Positions 33,837 to 43,851 of a stretch of DNA of 64,000 nucleotides are shown piece after piece (within the stretch, counting starts at the first letter, position 1; the number at the start of each line of letters is the position of its first letter). The stretch is from Altererythrobacter sp. H2 (GTDB taxonomy: Bacteria > Pseudomonadota > Alphaproteobacteria > Sphingomonadales > Sphingomonadaceae), in assembly GCF_035319885.1 (NCBI RefSeq), contig NZ_CP141285.1:1488001-1552000 (forward strand). Reading direction: 5' to 3'. Below the pieces are notes generated by a model. The model made no database searches. It was not told where the DNA came from and saw only the letters and a list, made by a program, of their open reading frames with translations. Position numbers and translations under genes: made by a program.

Positions 33837-33953
33837 GCGCGCACGATAGCGCGCGGGAGAGGTGTAGGAAAACGCGCGGCGCTTGCCAGCGGCGGGATCA
33901 GCTGCCGATCATGCGGCCACCGGCAAGAGGGTCGCGCTTGATCCCGCTGCCAG
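33837..33953. other. Gene-free region with nested inverted repeats (possible structured RNA)
   Basis: Three dyads lie close together. GCGCGC pairs with GCGCGC at 33837-33854. A 12-bp stem (one G-U pair) joins 33889-33900 with 33939-33950 across a 38-nt loop. That loop contains its own TGCCG/CGGCA hairpin at 33903-33925. No open reading frame with a ribosome-binding site fits here. It could be a small RNA on either strand or a repetitive structural element, and I cannot name an RNA family. The surrounding 33617-34157 stretch holds no recognisable gene. Confidence 0.4.
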
Positions 33954-34117
33954 ACAACGAAATATCGCGGTGCACTTTACCGGACCACCTAGGTCGGCAG
34001 CACTGACCAACTAGAATAGCGCGCCGCGCGACCGGGCGAGTTAGGGCAAGCTCCGTGCGCAGCGCCCGCTTGCGGGGGCTGTTCTCCCCCCTCTCCTTCC
34101 GGCGCTGGCGCGCCTCC

Positions 34118-34143
34118 TCCCTCTCCCCTGAAGGGGAGAGGGA
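34118..34143 (-). terminator. Inverted repeat downstream of typA
   Basis: An 11-bp perfect stem (TCCCTCTCCCC with GGGGAGAGGGA) around a TGAA loop ends 15 bp after the typA stop. There is no T-run on the minus strand. It may be a terminator of the Rho-assisted kind or one of the GGGGAGAGGG-type palindromes common between sphingomonad genes. Confidence 0.6.
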
Positions 34144-34157
34144 TGGGAAGGGTTGCG

Positions 34158-36002
<1,845 letters not shown>

Positions 36003-36244
36003 GCGGGGTCTGGCCTTCGGTATGGGGGCGACTGCAATTGTGCAGCGCAACAATGCCGGGCCCGATAGCCGAGCCGGGCGCTTGGGGCAAGGGCGGCGGT
36101 GTGTCTGCCGCGCCACAGCGGGCAAAAGGGCCGCGAATCCGGCCGTATTGCTGCTTGCTGGCAATGCCTGCGCGCTCTATCTGCTGGCCCAGGCGGCGCG
36201 ACCACTCCCACAATTCAACCGCGCCGCGTGGATGAGGAGCTATC

Positions 36245-38812
36245 ATGAAATTCCAATCGACCGGTTCTGCCGGCCGCCGCGGGCTGTTGCTTGCGAGCGC
36301 CGCTTTTGCTGTCGCCGCCATGCCGTCTGTCGCGCTGGCGCAGGACGCTGGTGAGGACGAAGCAGAAGTTGCTGACGGCAACCTGATCGTCGTCACCGCG
36401 ACGAAGCGCGAACAGACCCTGCAGGAAACCCCGATCTCGGTGTCGGTCACCTCGGGCGAGACAATCGAGCAGGCGCAGATCCGCGACGTGCTGGACCTGC
36501 AGACGGTGGCCCCGTCGCTGCGCGTCAGCCAGTTGCAGAACTCCTCCTCTTCCACCTTCATCATCCGCGGCTTCGGCAACGGCGACAACAACTTCGGGAT
36601 CGAGCCTTCGGTCGGCGTGTTCATCGACGGCGTGTTCCGCTCGCGCTCGGCCTCGTCGCTCAACGATCTTGCCAATGTGCAGCGGATCGAAGTGCTGAAC
36701 GGCCCGCAATCGACCCTGTTCGGCAAGAACGCCTCGGCTGGCGTCATCTCGGTGGTGACCCGCGAACCGCAGTTCGAATTCGGCGGCAGCATCGAGGCCG
36801 GCTACGGCAACTACAACGACATCCGCCTGAAGGGCGACGTGACCGGCCCGATCACCGACACAATCGCCTTCTCGGTTGACGGCAGCTACAACAAGCGGGA
36901 CGGTTACGCGACGATCGTCAACCTCAATGAGGACGTCAACGACCGCAACCGCTGGACCGCACGCGGCCAGCTGCTGATCGAGCCCAGCAACGATCTCAGC
37001 ATCCGCCTGATCGGGGACTACTCCAAGATCGACGAAGCCTGCTGCGCCGTCAGCACCCTCGTCGCCGGCCCGACCGCGCCTGCCATTTTCGGCGTGGGCG
37101 GTGCGCTCAGCACCGATTTCTTCAGCTACGACACCTTCCTCAACCGCGTGCCGCGCAACGAGGTCGACAACTACGGCGGCTCGGCCCAGGTGAACTGGTC
37201 GACCGGCCCGATTTCGCTGACCTCGATCACTGCTTATCGCAAGCTGAAGAACTTCGTTGACCAGGATGTCGACTTCACCAGCGCCGACATCGTCAGCGAA
37301 ATTCGCGACCAGCGGGTCAAGACCTTCACCCAGGAGCTGCGCATTGCATCGGACTTCGACGGGCCGCTCAACTTCCTGCTCGGCGGGTTCTTCTTCGACG
37401 AGAAGATTGACCAGGCAAGCCAGCTGAACGTCGGCGCGGCGGCGCGGCCGTTCTTCACCCTGCTGGGCCGGGGCCTGTCAGGCAACCCCACGTTCAACTT
37501 CAACACGGTTGAAGGCGCGCTGGGGCTGGCACAGAACAGCGTCTTCTCGACCGGTCCCCTGACCTCGGAAGTCTACGCGATGGACAACCAGTCGTGGTCG
37601 GTCTTCGGCACGGTCGATTTCGAGCCGGTCGATGGCCTCGTCCTCACCGCCGGGTTCAACTACACCGACGACAAGAAGGACTTCGCGCTCGCCGGACAGG
37701 CGTTTGACGAGCTGGCGAACGTCAACCTGGTCGACGCCTTCATCACCCGCTTCCTGACCGGTGGTGCCATTACCACGCGGGCCCAGTTCCAGTCACTGCC
37801 TGCCGCACAGCAGGCTGCCCTGGCAGCTGCCGCAACCAACCCTGCGGTCAACCCGTTCCTCGGTCTGGCGGGCTTCCAGTTCCAGCCGCCGTTCCTTGCC
37901 ATTCCCAACGCGGTCGAGGACGGCAAGACGCGGGATGACAAGTTCACCTACACGCTGCGGGCAGCCTACGAGCTCAACAACAACCTCAACGCCTACATCA
38001 GCTATGCGACCGGCTACAAGGCGAGTTCGATCAACCTGTCGCGTGACAGCCGCCCGATATTCGGGGACTTCGTGCCCGGTCCGGGCCGGTCGAACTTCCT
38101 TGCCCCGTCTTCGCCAATCACCAACGGCGGGATCGCGGTTCCCAACCTGAACACCGGATCGCGCTTTGCCGGTCCGGAAGAAGCGAAGGTCTGGGAAGTG
38201 GGCCTGAAGGGCCAGTGGCCCGGCCTCAGCGTCAACCTGGCGCTGTTCGACCAGTCGCTTGAAGGCTTCCAGAGCTTCCTGTTCACCGGCACCGGCTTCC
38301 AGCTCAACAATGCGGGCAAGCAGTCGGTCAAGGGCTTCGAGCTCGATACGCGGATCCAGCCGGTCGATGCGCTGGTGTTCACCTTCGCGGCGACCTACCT
38401 CGATCCGGTGTTCGACAGCTTCACGGACAGCCCGACCGGGGACCTTACCGGCCTGCGTCCGGGCGGCATTCCCGAGTGGAACCTCGCCACTTCGGCGACC
38501 TACACGCACGAATTCGATGCCGGCCATCGCCTGATCAGCCGCGTGGACTACAGCCACGAAAGCAACACGCTGATCAACACCAACGGCTTGCCGACCGCTG
38601 GCCCGAACAACTTCAAGCGTGAAGTGAACCTGGTCAACGCCTCGATCACGCTGGCGCTGGAAAACGGGCTGGAAGTGGGCGCATGGGCGCGCAACCTGCT
38701 CAACGACCAGCATATCCTGACCGTGTTTGACGGCGTGGCCCAGGCCGGCACTGTCTCGGGCTATCCCAGCGCGCCGCGCACGTACGGTGGTATCGTGCGC
38801 TACAAGTTCTGA
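36245..38812 (+). CDS. TonB-dependent outer-membrane receptor
   Basis: 855 residues. A signal peptide (ends near ALAQDAGED) is followed by a TonB-box-like EVADGNLIVVTATKREQTL and a plug domain with RDVLDLQTVAPSLRV and NGPQSTLFGKNASAGVISV. The 22-strand barrel has typical beta sequence and ends in RTYGGIVRYKF, with a terminal Phe. It lacks an N-terminal STN domain, so it is not a sigma/anti-sigma transducer. The substrate is unknown: sphingomonads have many such receptors for sugars, aromatics or siderophores. The gene is divergent from typA across 242 bp. An intrinsic terminator follows 41 bp after the stop. Confidence 0.93.
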   Translation: MKFQSTGSAGRRGLLLASAAFAVAAMPSVALAQDAGEDEAEVADGNLIVVTATKREQTLQETPISVSVTSGETIEQAQIRDVLDLQTVAPSLRVSQLQNSSSSTFIIRGFGNGDNNFGIEPSVGVFIDGVFRSRSASSLNDLANVQRIEVLNGPQSTLFGKNASAGVISVVTREPQFEFGGSIEAGYGNYNDIRLKGDVTGPITDTIAFSVDGSYNKRDGYATIVNLNEDVNDRNRWTARGQLLIEPSNDLSIRLIGDYSKIDEACCAVSTLVAGPTAPAIFGVGGALSTDFFSYDTFLNRVPRNEVDNYGGSAQVNWSTGPISLTSITAYRKLKNFVDQDVDFTSADIVSEIRDQRVKTFTQELRIASDFDGPLNFLLGGFFFDEKIDQASQLNVGAAARPFFTLLGRGLSGNPTFNFNTVEGALGLAQNSVFSTGPLTSEVYAMDNQSWSVFGTVDFEPVDGLVLTAGFNYTDDKKDFALAGQAFDELANVNLVDAFITRFLTGGAITTRAQFQSLPAAQQAALAAAATNPAVNPFLGLAGFQFQPPFLAIPNAVEDGKTRDDKFTYTLRAAYELNNNLNAYISYATGYKASSINLSRDSRPIFGDFVPGPGRSNFLAPSSPITNGGIAVPNLNTGSRFAGPEEAKVWEVGLKGQWPGLSVNLALFDQSLEGFQSFLFTGTGFQLNNAGKQSVKGFELDTRIQPVDALVFTFAATYLDPVFDSFTDSPTGDLTGLRPGGIPEWNLATSATYTHEFDAGHRLISRVDYSHESNTLINTNGLPTAGPNNFKREVNLVNASITLALENGLEVGAWARNLLNDQHILTVFDGVAQAGTVSGYPSAPRTYGGIVRYKF

Positions 38813-38853
38813 TCCCGAACCCGTTCGACAAGAGCGGGCCGGACAGGAAGAGA

Positions 38854-38886
38854 GGGGCTCCGCTGCGGCGGGGCCCCTTTTCTTTT
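38854..38886 (+). terminator. Intrinsic terminator after the TonB-dependent receptor
   Basis: A 10-bp G/C-rich stem (GGGGC-T-CCGC with GCGG-G-GCCCC, one G-U pair) and a TGCG loop at 38854-38877, followed by TTTTCTTTT. It is 41 bp after the receptor stop. The hairpin and T-run are repeated identically at 39382-39412. Confidence 0.85.
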
Positions 38887-38946
38887 GCCAAACTGATTAC
38901 AATGTGTTGTCTTCAACCCCTGAAGCAAACCAGGGGGGATTGAACA

Positions 38947-39336
38947 ATGGAATGGATGCTGATGCCGCTGAAGCGGTATGCCGATTTCTCGGGCCGCTCG
39001 CGGCGCAAGGAATACTGGATGTTTGTGCTGGGGGTAATCATCGCCGCCATTCTGGCAAGCATCATCGAAGCAATACTCGGCATGAGCGGCTCGATCGGCG
39101 GCACCTACGGCCCGCTGACCCTGTTGCTCGTGCTCGGGATCATCATTCCCGGGATTGCGGTCCAGGTCAGGCGTTTCCACGATCAGGACAAGTCGGGCTG
39201 GTTCGTGCTGCTGGGCCTGATCCCGATTGTCGGTGGCCTGATCGTGCTCGTATTCATGTTCCTCGAAGGGACCAAGGGGCCCAACCGGTTCGGGCCTGAT
39301 CCGAAGGGCGCGGGCGACCCGTCGGTTTTCGAATAG
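38947..39336 (+). CDS. DUF805 membrane protein (1)
   Basis: 129 residues of the DUF805 family. It begins MLMPLKRYADFSGRSRRKEYWMF, with the family's conserved F-S-G-R-x-R-R-x-E-Y-W. There are about four transmembrane segments (FVLGVIIAAILASIIEAI, LLLVLGIIIPGIAVQVRRFHDQ, and others) and the family motif RRFHDQDKSGW near residue 76. The C-terminus has the K-G-x-N-R-F-G-x-D-P region. The function is unknown. An identical terminator hairpin flanks it on each side, and a second DUF805 gene follows. Confidence 0.9.
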   Translation: MEWMLMPLKRYADFSGRSRRKEYWMFVLGVIIAAILASIIEAILGMSGSIGGTYGPLTLLLVLGIIIPGIAVQVRRFHDQDKSGWFVLLGLIPIVGGLIVLVFMFLEGTKGPNRFGPDPKGAGDPSVFE

Positions 39337-39381
39337 GTTCAATCTCCGGCGGGCTGAGGCCTGCTGAAGGAACCGGATCCG

Positions 39382-39412
39382 GGGGCTCCGCTGCGGCGGG
39401 GCCCCTTTTCTT
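39382..39412 (+). terminator. Intrinsic terminator between the two DUF805 genes
   Basis: A hairpin at 39382-39405 with the same 24 bases as the one at 38854-38877, followed by TTTTCTT. The 31-bp core (stem, loop and T-run) is identical to that terminator, which suggests recent duplication or convergent use of a repeat element. Confidence 0.85.
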
Positions 39413-39442
39413 CAGGCGATCCAGTAGTTGGCGACAAATCCG

Positions 39443-39889
39443 ATGGGCCGATGGCACGACCTGTTCCTGCTGGCGACCGAGCCTTACCGCAATTACGGGT
39501 CATTTTCCGGCCGTGCGCGGCAGCGGGATTACTTCCTCTTCATTGCCTTCCAGTGGCTGGTGATCGTGTGCATCGCCATCCTGCACCGGGTGCTGACCGG
39601 AGGCGCGCGCTTGCCCGACCCGGAGCAGGGGTTGCACGGCAGCCTGCCTGACCAGCTGGCGGTGGCCGCGACCCTGCTGTTCATCCTGGCGAGTATCGTG
39701 CCGTGGCTGGCAGTATCAACCCGGCGGCTGCACGATCGCGGCTATCGCGGGTGGATCATGGTGCGCTGGTTCCTGCCCTATGTCGGGCTGCTGTTCATGC
39801 TGTGGGACCTGCTGCGCGCCGGAGACAGGGGTCCGAACGCCTTCGGCCCCGATCCGCGAGGCGTGAACTTCGACGACTGGTTCGAGTAG
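39443..39889 (+). CDS. DUF805 membrane protein (2)
   Basis: 148 residues. It has the same family pattern as the gene at 38947: SGRARQRDYFLFIAFQ near residue 20, RRLHDRGYRGWIMVRWF near residue 98, and GDRGPNAFGPDPRG at the C-terminus. Four transmembrane segments are apparent. The start at 39443 (MGRWHDLFLL) is used; a TTG five codons earlier (39428) is possible, and the ribosome-binding site is weak. It is a diverged paralogue, not an exact copy. The function is unknown. The stop is 2 bp from the convergent ybbP stop. Confidence 0.88.
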   Translation: MGRWHDLFLLATEPYRNYGSFSGRARQRDYFLFIAFQWLVIVCIAILHRVLTGGARLPDPEQGLHGSLPDQLAVAATLLFILASIVPWLAVSTRRLHDRGYRGWIMVRWFLPYVGLLFMLWDLLRAGDRGPNAFGPDPRGVNFDDWFE

Positions 39890-39891
39890 CT

Positions 39892-42417
39892 CTAAAGCGC
39901 CCGCAGTGCCTGCGCCGGTTTGGCTCGCAACAGGGGCAGTGACCCGGCCAGCGCGAACACCAGCACGAAGGCGATCCCACCGCCAAGCACGGCGAGGATT
40001 TCGCCCCAGTCCGGCAGCCAGTCAAACTCGAACAGCTGGGTGATGACCAGCCAGGCGAGGCCCGTGCCGAGCGCCAGCGCCACGCCCGCGAGCATGGCTG
40101 CAAGCAGGCCATATTCGGCCAGCTGCATCAGCAGGATCTGCCGTCGGCTCGCCCCCAGCACCCGCAGCACCACTGTGTCATAGGTGCGTGCAGCGCGGGC
40201 AGCGGCAATCGCGCCGACCAGCACTGCCAGCCCTGCCAGCACGGCTACCGAGGCGGCCGCAAACGTTGCCACGCCAACTTGCCCGAGGATCGTCTGCGCC
40301 TGCACCAGCACGTCGCCGACCTCGATCACCGAGGTCGAGGGGAAGGCGCGGACCAGCGAGCGCAGAAGTTCCGGGCCCGGTTCCTCGCCGGAGCCCAGTT
40401 CGACCGTGGCGGTGAGGTTGTGCGGGGCATCGCGCAGGGTGTTGGGGCTGAACACCAGCACGAAGTTGAAGCCCATGTTCTCCCAGTCGAGCCGGCGCAG
40501 GCTGGCGACCTTGGCAGTTCGCTCCACGCCCAGGATGCCGACCGTCACGTAATCGCCGACCTTGAGGTCGATCGCGCGGGCGAATTCCTCATCGACCGAG
40601 ACGAGCGGTTCGCCCTGGTACATCGGGCCCCACCACATGCCGTCGGTCAGGCTGCTGCCGGGCGGCAGTTCCTCGGCATAGGACAGGCCGCGCTCACCGC
40701 GCAGGGGCCAGGCACCGTCAGGGATTTCCTCAAGTTCGGAGACGCGGATCATCGCGTCCTGCGGGCCGTAGGCGAGGATGGCGCCGCGCAGGGTCGGCAC
40801 CATGTTGATCGCCGCATCGGGGTGCTGTTCGCGCACCAGGTTGGCGAAATCGTCCCCCCGGTCACGCGGGATGTCGAGCACGAAGTAGTCGGGTGCCTGC
40901 TGCGGCACGCTGCGTTCGATATTGCCGTTGATGCTGCTCTGGATCGCCGCGAGCAGCACGAACGCGCTGAGGCCGAAGCCGAGCGCGGTGACCAGCGCCC
41001 CGGTCGGGCTGCCGGGCCGGTGGAGGTTGGCGAGCGCGTTGCGCAGCAGCGGGTTGGCCGGGCGGGGCAGGGCACCCGCCAGCCGCCTCAGGCCCCAGCC
41101 CAGCAGCGCCAGCAGGCCCAGCACCACCGCCGCACCGGCCAGGAATCCGCCTGCCAGCAAGGGGTTGTCCGATGTCACCAGCACCAGGAGGACGATCAGG
41201 CCCAGCCCGCCGAGGACCCAGGGCAGGGCGTGCCGGTCACGCGCCAGCGGCGCAACCCGGGCGCGCATCAGCGCCATCGCCGGGAAGCTGCGCGCCCGGA
41301 TCAGCGGGGTAGCGGCAAAGACCAGCGCCACCAGCAGGCCGAAGGCTGCCGCCAGCAGCAGCGCGCCGGGCGCGAACACGAACCCGGTCTGGACCGGCAG
41401 GAGATCGCCCAGCGCCATGCCCAGCAGCGGTGTGACGGCCACCCCGGCGATCAGCCCGGCCAGCGTGCCGACCAGCGCCGCCGCGCCGATCTGCAGGGCA
41501 TAGATGCGGGCAATGTCACCGCTGCTCGCGCCCAGCACCTTGAGCGTCGCCACGCTGGTCCGCCGGGCTTCGAGATAGGATGACACCCCGCCGCCGATAC
41601 CAATCCCGGCGATCACCAGTGCAGCCAGGCCGACGAGGGTGAGGAATTCGCCCATCCGGCCGACGAAGCGGTCCGCCCCGGGAGAGGCGCGGTCACGGGT
41701 GCGGTAATCGAACCCGGCATCGGGATAGCGTTCCTCGAGTTCTTCCTGCACTTCGGCAGGATCGCGGGGGCCGGGGAAGGCGATGCGATACTTGCTCTGG
41801 TAGAGCGCGCCCGGAGCGGTCAGACCTGCCTGCGCGGGCACCGTCTCGGCGACGATAACTGTCGGGCCGAGCTGAAATCCTTCCGACAGGCGGTCCGGCT
41901 CGTTGCCGATGACCCCGCCCACGATGAGGTCGGCGGTGCCGACCCGGAACCGATCCCCCACGGCGATGCCCAGCCGGTCGAGCGCGCCCTGGCCGACCCA
42001 GGCCTGCCCGGCGGGCGGTGCCCCGACTTCGCGGCCGTCCGTCAGCGTGGCAGTGCCGTAGAGCGGCCAGCGTTCGTCAATCGCCTTGAGTTCGACCGGG
42101 GCGGCCTCGTCGCCCGCGCGGGCCATCGCCTGCATCCGGGTGCCGCCCGACAGGGTGCCATAGGCGGCGAGCGCGGCCTTCTCTTCATCGTTGAGGTCAC
42201 GCTGCCAGACTTCGACCTCCAGATCGCCGCCGAGCAGTTCCTGCCCCCGGTTGGCCAGCTCGTTCTCGATTGCGCCGGTCAGCGTGCCGATCGCGGCCAG
42301 CGCCCCGGTGCCGAGAAACAGGCATACAAGCAGCAGGCGCAGGCCCTTGAACCGCGCGTTCAGGTCACGCCGGGCAATGCGCCAGGCGGCGCTCCACGAC
42401 AGGCGCGGTTCGCTCAT
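39892..42417 (-). CDS. ybbP: ABC transporter permease, YbbP/FtsX-like
   Basis: 841 residues. The protein has one N-terminal transmembrane helix (LRLLLVCLFLGTGALAAIGTL), a periplasmic MacB-like core, and two FtsX permease modules with VGLAALVIAGIGIGGGVSSYLEARRTSVATLKVLG (split at GGVSS) and SVAVLAGLAVLVGAIAAARAARTYDTVVLRVLG. This matches YbbP of the YbbA-YbbP-TesA export system, in which the permease pairs with YbbA to move lipids or hydrophobic products. The first ATG overlaps the ybbA stop by 4 bp. The next gene in the other direction is tesA, as in many proteobacteria. Confidence 0.9.
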   Translation of the reverse strand: MSEPRLSWSAAWRIARRDLNARFKGLRLLLVCLFLGTGALAAIGTLTGAIENELANRGQELLGGDLEVEVWQRDLNDEEKAALAAYGTLSGGTRMQAMARAGDEAAPVELKAIDERWPLYGTATLTDGREVGAPPAGQAWVGQGALDRLGIAVGDRFRVGTADLIVGGVIGNEPDRLSEGFQLGPTVIVAETVPAQAGLTAPGALYQSKYRIAFPGPRDPAEVQEELEERYPDAGFDYRTRDRASPGADRFVGRMGEFLTLVGLAALVIAGIGIGGGVSSYLEARRTSVATLKVLGASSGDIARIYALQIGAAALVGTLAGLIAGVAVTPLLGMALGDLLPVQTGFVFAPGALLLAAAFGLLVALVFAATPLIRARSFPAMALMRARVAPLARDRHALPWVLGGLGLIVLLVLVTSDNPLLAGGFLAGAAVVLGLLALLGWGLRRLAGALPRPANPLLRNALANLHRPGSPTGALVTALGFGLSAFVLLAAIQSSINGNIERSVPQQAPDYFVLDIPRDRGDDFANLVREQHPDAAINMVPTLRGAILAYGPQDAMIRVSELEEIPDGAWPLRGERGLSYAEELPPGSSLTDGMWWGPMYQGEPLVSVDEEFARAIDLKVGDYVTVGILGVERTAKVASLRRLDWENMGFNFVLVFSPNTLRDAPHNLTATVELGSGEEPGPELLRSLVRAFPSTSVIEVGDVLVQAQTILGQVGVATFAAASVAVLAGLAVLVGAIAAARAARTYDTVVLRVLGASRRQILLMQLAEYGLLAAMLAGVALALGTGLAWLVITQLFEFDWLPDWGEILAVLGGGIAFVLVFALAGSLPLLRAKPAQALRAL

Positions 42418-43103
42418 GCAGCGGTATCGCTGGCGATTCGGCCGTCAGCCATGGTCACGATCCGGTCACACCGGGCCGCCAGCTCCGGGTCGTGGGTGAT
42501 GACCAGCAGGGTCGCCCCGGTCTCCGCGCGGCGGGCAAACAGCAGCTCGATGATTTCATGCCCGGTGGCGACGTCGAGGTTGCCGGTCGGCTCGTCAGCG
42601 AAAATCAGGCGCGGCCCCGGCGCGATGGCGCGGGCGATGGCGACGCGCTGCTGCTCGCCGCCGGAAAGCTGGGTGGGGTAATGGCCGAGCCGGTGGCCGA
42701 GCCCGACCGCGACGAGTTCCTCCCGCGCCCGCTCCTGCGCGCCGCTGGCACCGGCCAGCTCCATCGGCATGGCGACGTTTTCCAGCGCGGTCATGGTCGG
42801 CAGGAGGTGAAAGGCCTGGAGCACGATCCCGATCCGGCCGCGCCGGGCGGCGGCGAGCTGGTCTTCGTCCATGGTCGAGAAATCAGCCCCGGCAACATCA
42901 AGCGCGCCGCCGCTGGCCCGTTCGAGGCCGGACAGCACCGCCATCAGCGAGCTTTTGCCGGAACCGGATGGGCCGAGCAGGGCGCAGATCGACCCGTCGG
43001 CAATGTCGAGGTCGATACCACGCAGGATCTGCACCGGCGCGGCATCGCTGCCGAGGGTGAGGGTGAGGTTGCGGGCGGAAATCGCGGGGGAAGGGCTTGT
43101 CAC
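42414..43103 (-). CDS. ybbA: ABC transporter ATP-binding protein, YbbA-like
   Basis: 229 residues. Walker A is LLGPSGSGKSSLMAVLSG near residue 42, the signature motif is LSGGEQQRVAIARAI near residue 143, and Walker B is RLIFADEPTGNLDV near residue 163. LolD/MacB-type spacing is normal, so ATPase activity is expected. GTG start at 43103. It is translationally coupled to ybbP (4-bp overlap) and divergent from tesA by 47 bp. The YbbA-YbbP pair is thought to help export lipid or long-chain acyl compounds, with TesA as the accompanying thioesterase. Confidence 0.92.
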   Translation of the reverse strand: MTSPSPAISARNLTLTLGSDAAPVQILRGIDLDIADGSICALLGPSGSGKSSLMAVLSGLERASGGALDVAGADFSTMDEDQLAAARRGRIGIVLQAFHLLPTMTALENVAMPMELAGASGAQERAREELVAVGLGHRLGHYPTQLSGGEQQRVAIARAIAPGPRLIFADEPTGNLDVATGHEIIELLFARRAETGATLLVITHDPELAARCDRIVTMADGRIASDTAA

Positions 43104-43150
43104 CTGCCTGCGATGGCATAGTTGGGGGGCAAGAGCAAGGAGGCTCGCCG

Positions 43151-43843
43151 ATGCAGTTGTGCCGTCTGTCGATAGTTCCCGCCCTGATGTTCCTTTCCGC
43201 CTGTGGTGGCGGTGCGCCGCAGAGCGAGCCTGCCCCTCCCGAGGCGGCAGCGTCGGAGCAGCCGGTGATGGGGCCGGAGCGCCATGTGCTGGCGTTCGGT
43301 GACAGCCTGTTTGCCGGATACAACGTGGCGCAGGAAGACAGTTATCCGGCCAGGCTTCAGGCCGCCTTGCGGGCGCAGGGGGTCAATGCACGGGTGGTCA
43401 ACGCCGGCGTATCCGGCGATACCAGCGCCGCCGGGCTGCAGCGGCTGGCGTTCACGCTTGACGCGCAAGACCCGAAGCCTGACCTCGTGATCCTCGAACT
43501 GGGCGGCAACGACCTGCTGCGCGGCCTGTCACCGGCTGAAACGCGGGCCAATTTCGTCGCCATGCTGGACGAGCTGAAAAAGCGCAACATTCCGGTACTG
43601 CTGATGGGGATGCGCGCACCGCCCAATTATGGCCCGGAATACCAGCAGGCGTTCGATGCGCTCTATCCGGAGCTGGCGAGGCAATATGGCACGGCCTTCG
43701 TGCCGTTCTGGCTGGAATCGATCTATCAGGACCAGGCGTTGTTCCAGCAGGACCGGATTCACCCGACCGAGGACGGGATCGAGGCGCTGGTTGGCGCGAC
43801 GGTGAAGGATGTGGCCGGGGCGCTTCCGCCGGTGACGGAATAG
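43151..43843 (+). CDS. tesA: Lysophospholipase/thioesterase TesA (GDSL family)
   Basis: 230 residues of the SGNH/GDSL hydrolase family. The catalytic Ser lies in VLAFGDSLFAGYN near residue 45, the oxyanion Gly in GVSGDTSAAGLQR near residue 75, the Asn in LELGGNDLLRG near residue 115, and the Asp/His in DRIHPTEDGIEA near residue 205. The N-terminus (PALMFLSACGGG) is a lipoprotein signal with an LSAC lipobox, so the enzyme is probably anchored in the envelope, unlike soluble periplasmic TesA of E. coli. AGGAGG precedes the ATG at 43151. It is divergent from ybbA. Confidence 0.92.
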   Translation: MQLCRLSIVPALMFLSACGGGAPQSEPAPPEAAASEQPVMGPERHVLAFGDSLFAGYNVAQEDSYPARLQAALRAQGVNARVVNAGVSGDTSAAGLQRLAFTLDAQDPKPDLVILELGGNDLLRGLSPAETRANFVAMLDELKKRNIPVLLMGMRAPPNYGPEYQQAFDALYPELARQYGTAFVPFWLESIYQDQALFQQDRIHPTEDGIEALVGATVKDVAGALPPVTE

Positions 43844-43851
43844 GGCCGACT

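Noticed and set aside
33541-33990. tRNA, RNase P or SRP RNA in the post-bamD gap
   Set aside because: None of the conserved cores (T-arm with CCA, GAGGAAAGTCC, or the SRP GGAAGG loop) is visible on either strand.
34021-34157. CRISPR-like short repeats between bamD and typA
   Set aside because: The palindromes are unequal in length and spacing with no spacers of constant size and no cas genes nearby.
39428-39442. TTG start for the second DUF805 gene
   Set aside because: It adds five residues not found in the family; the ATG at 39443 gives the normal N-terminus.
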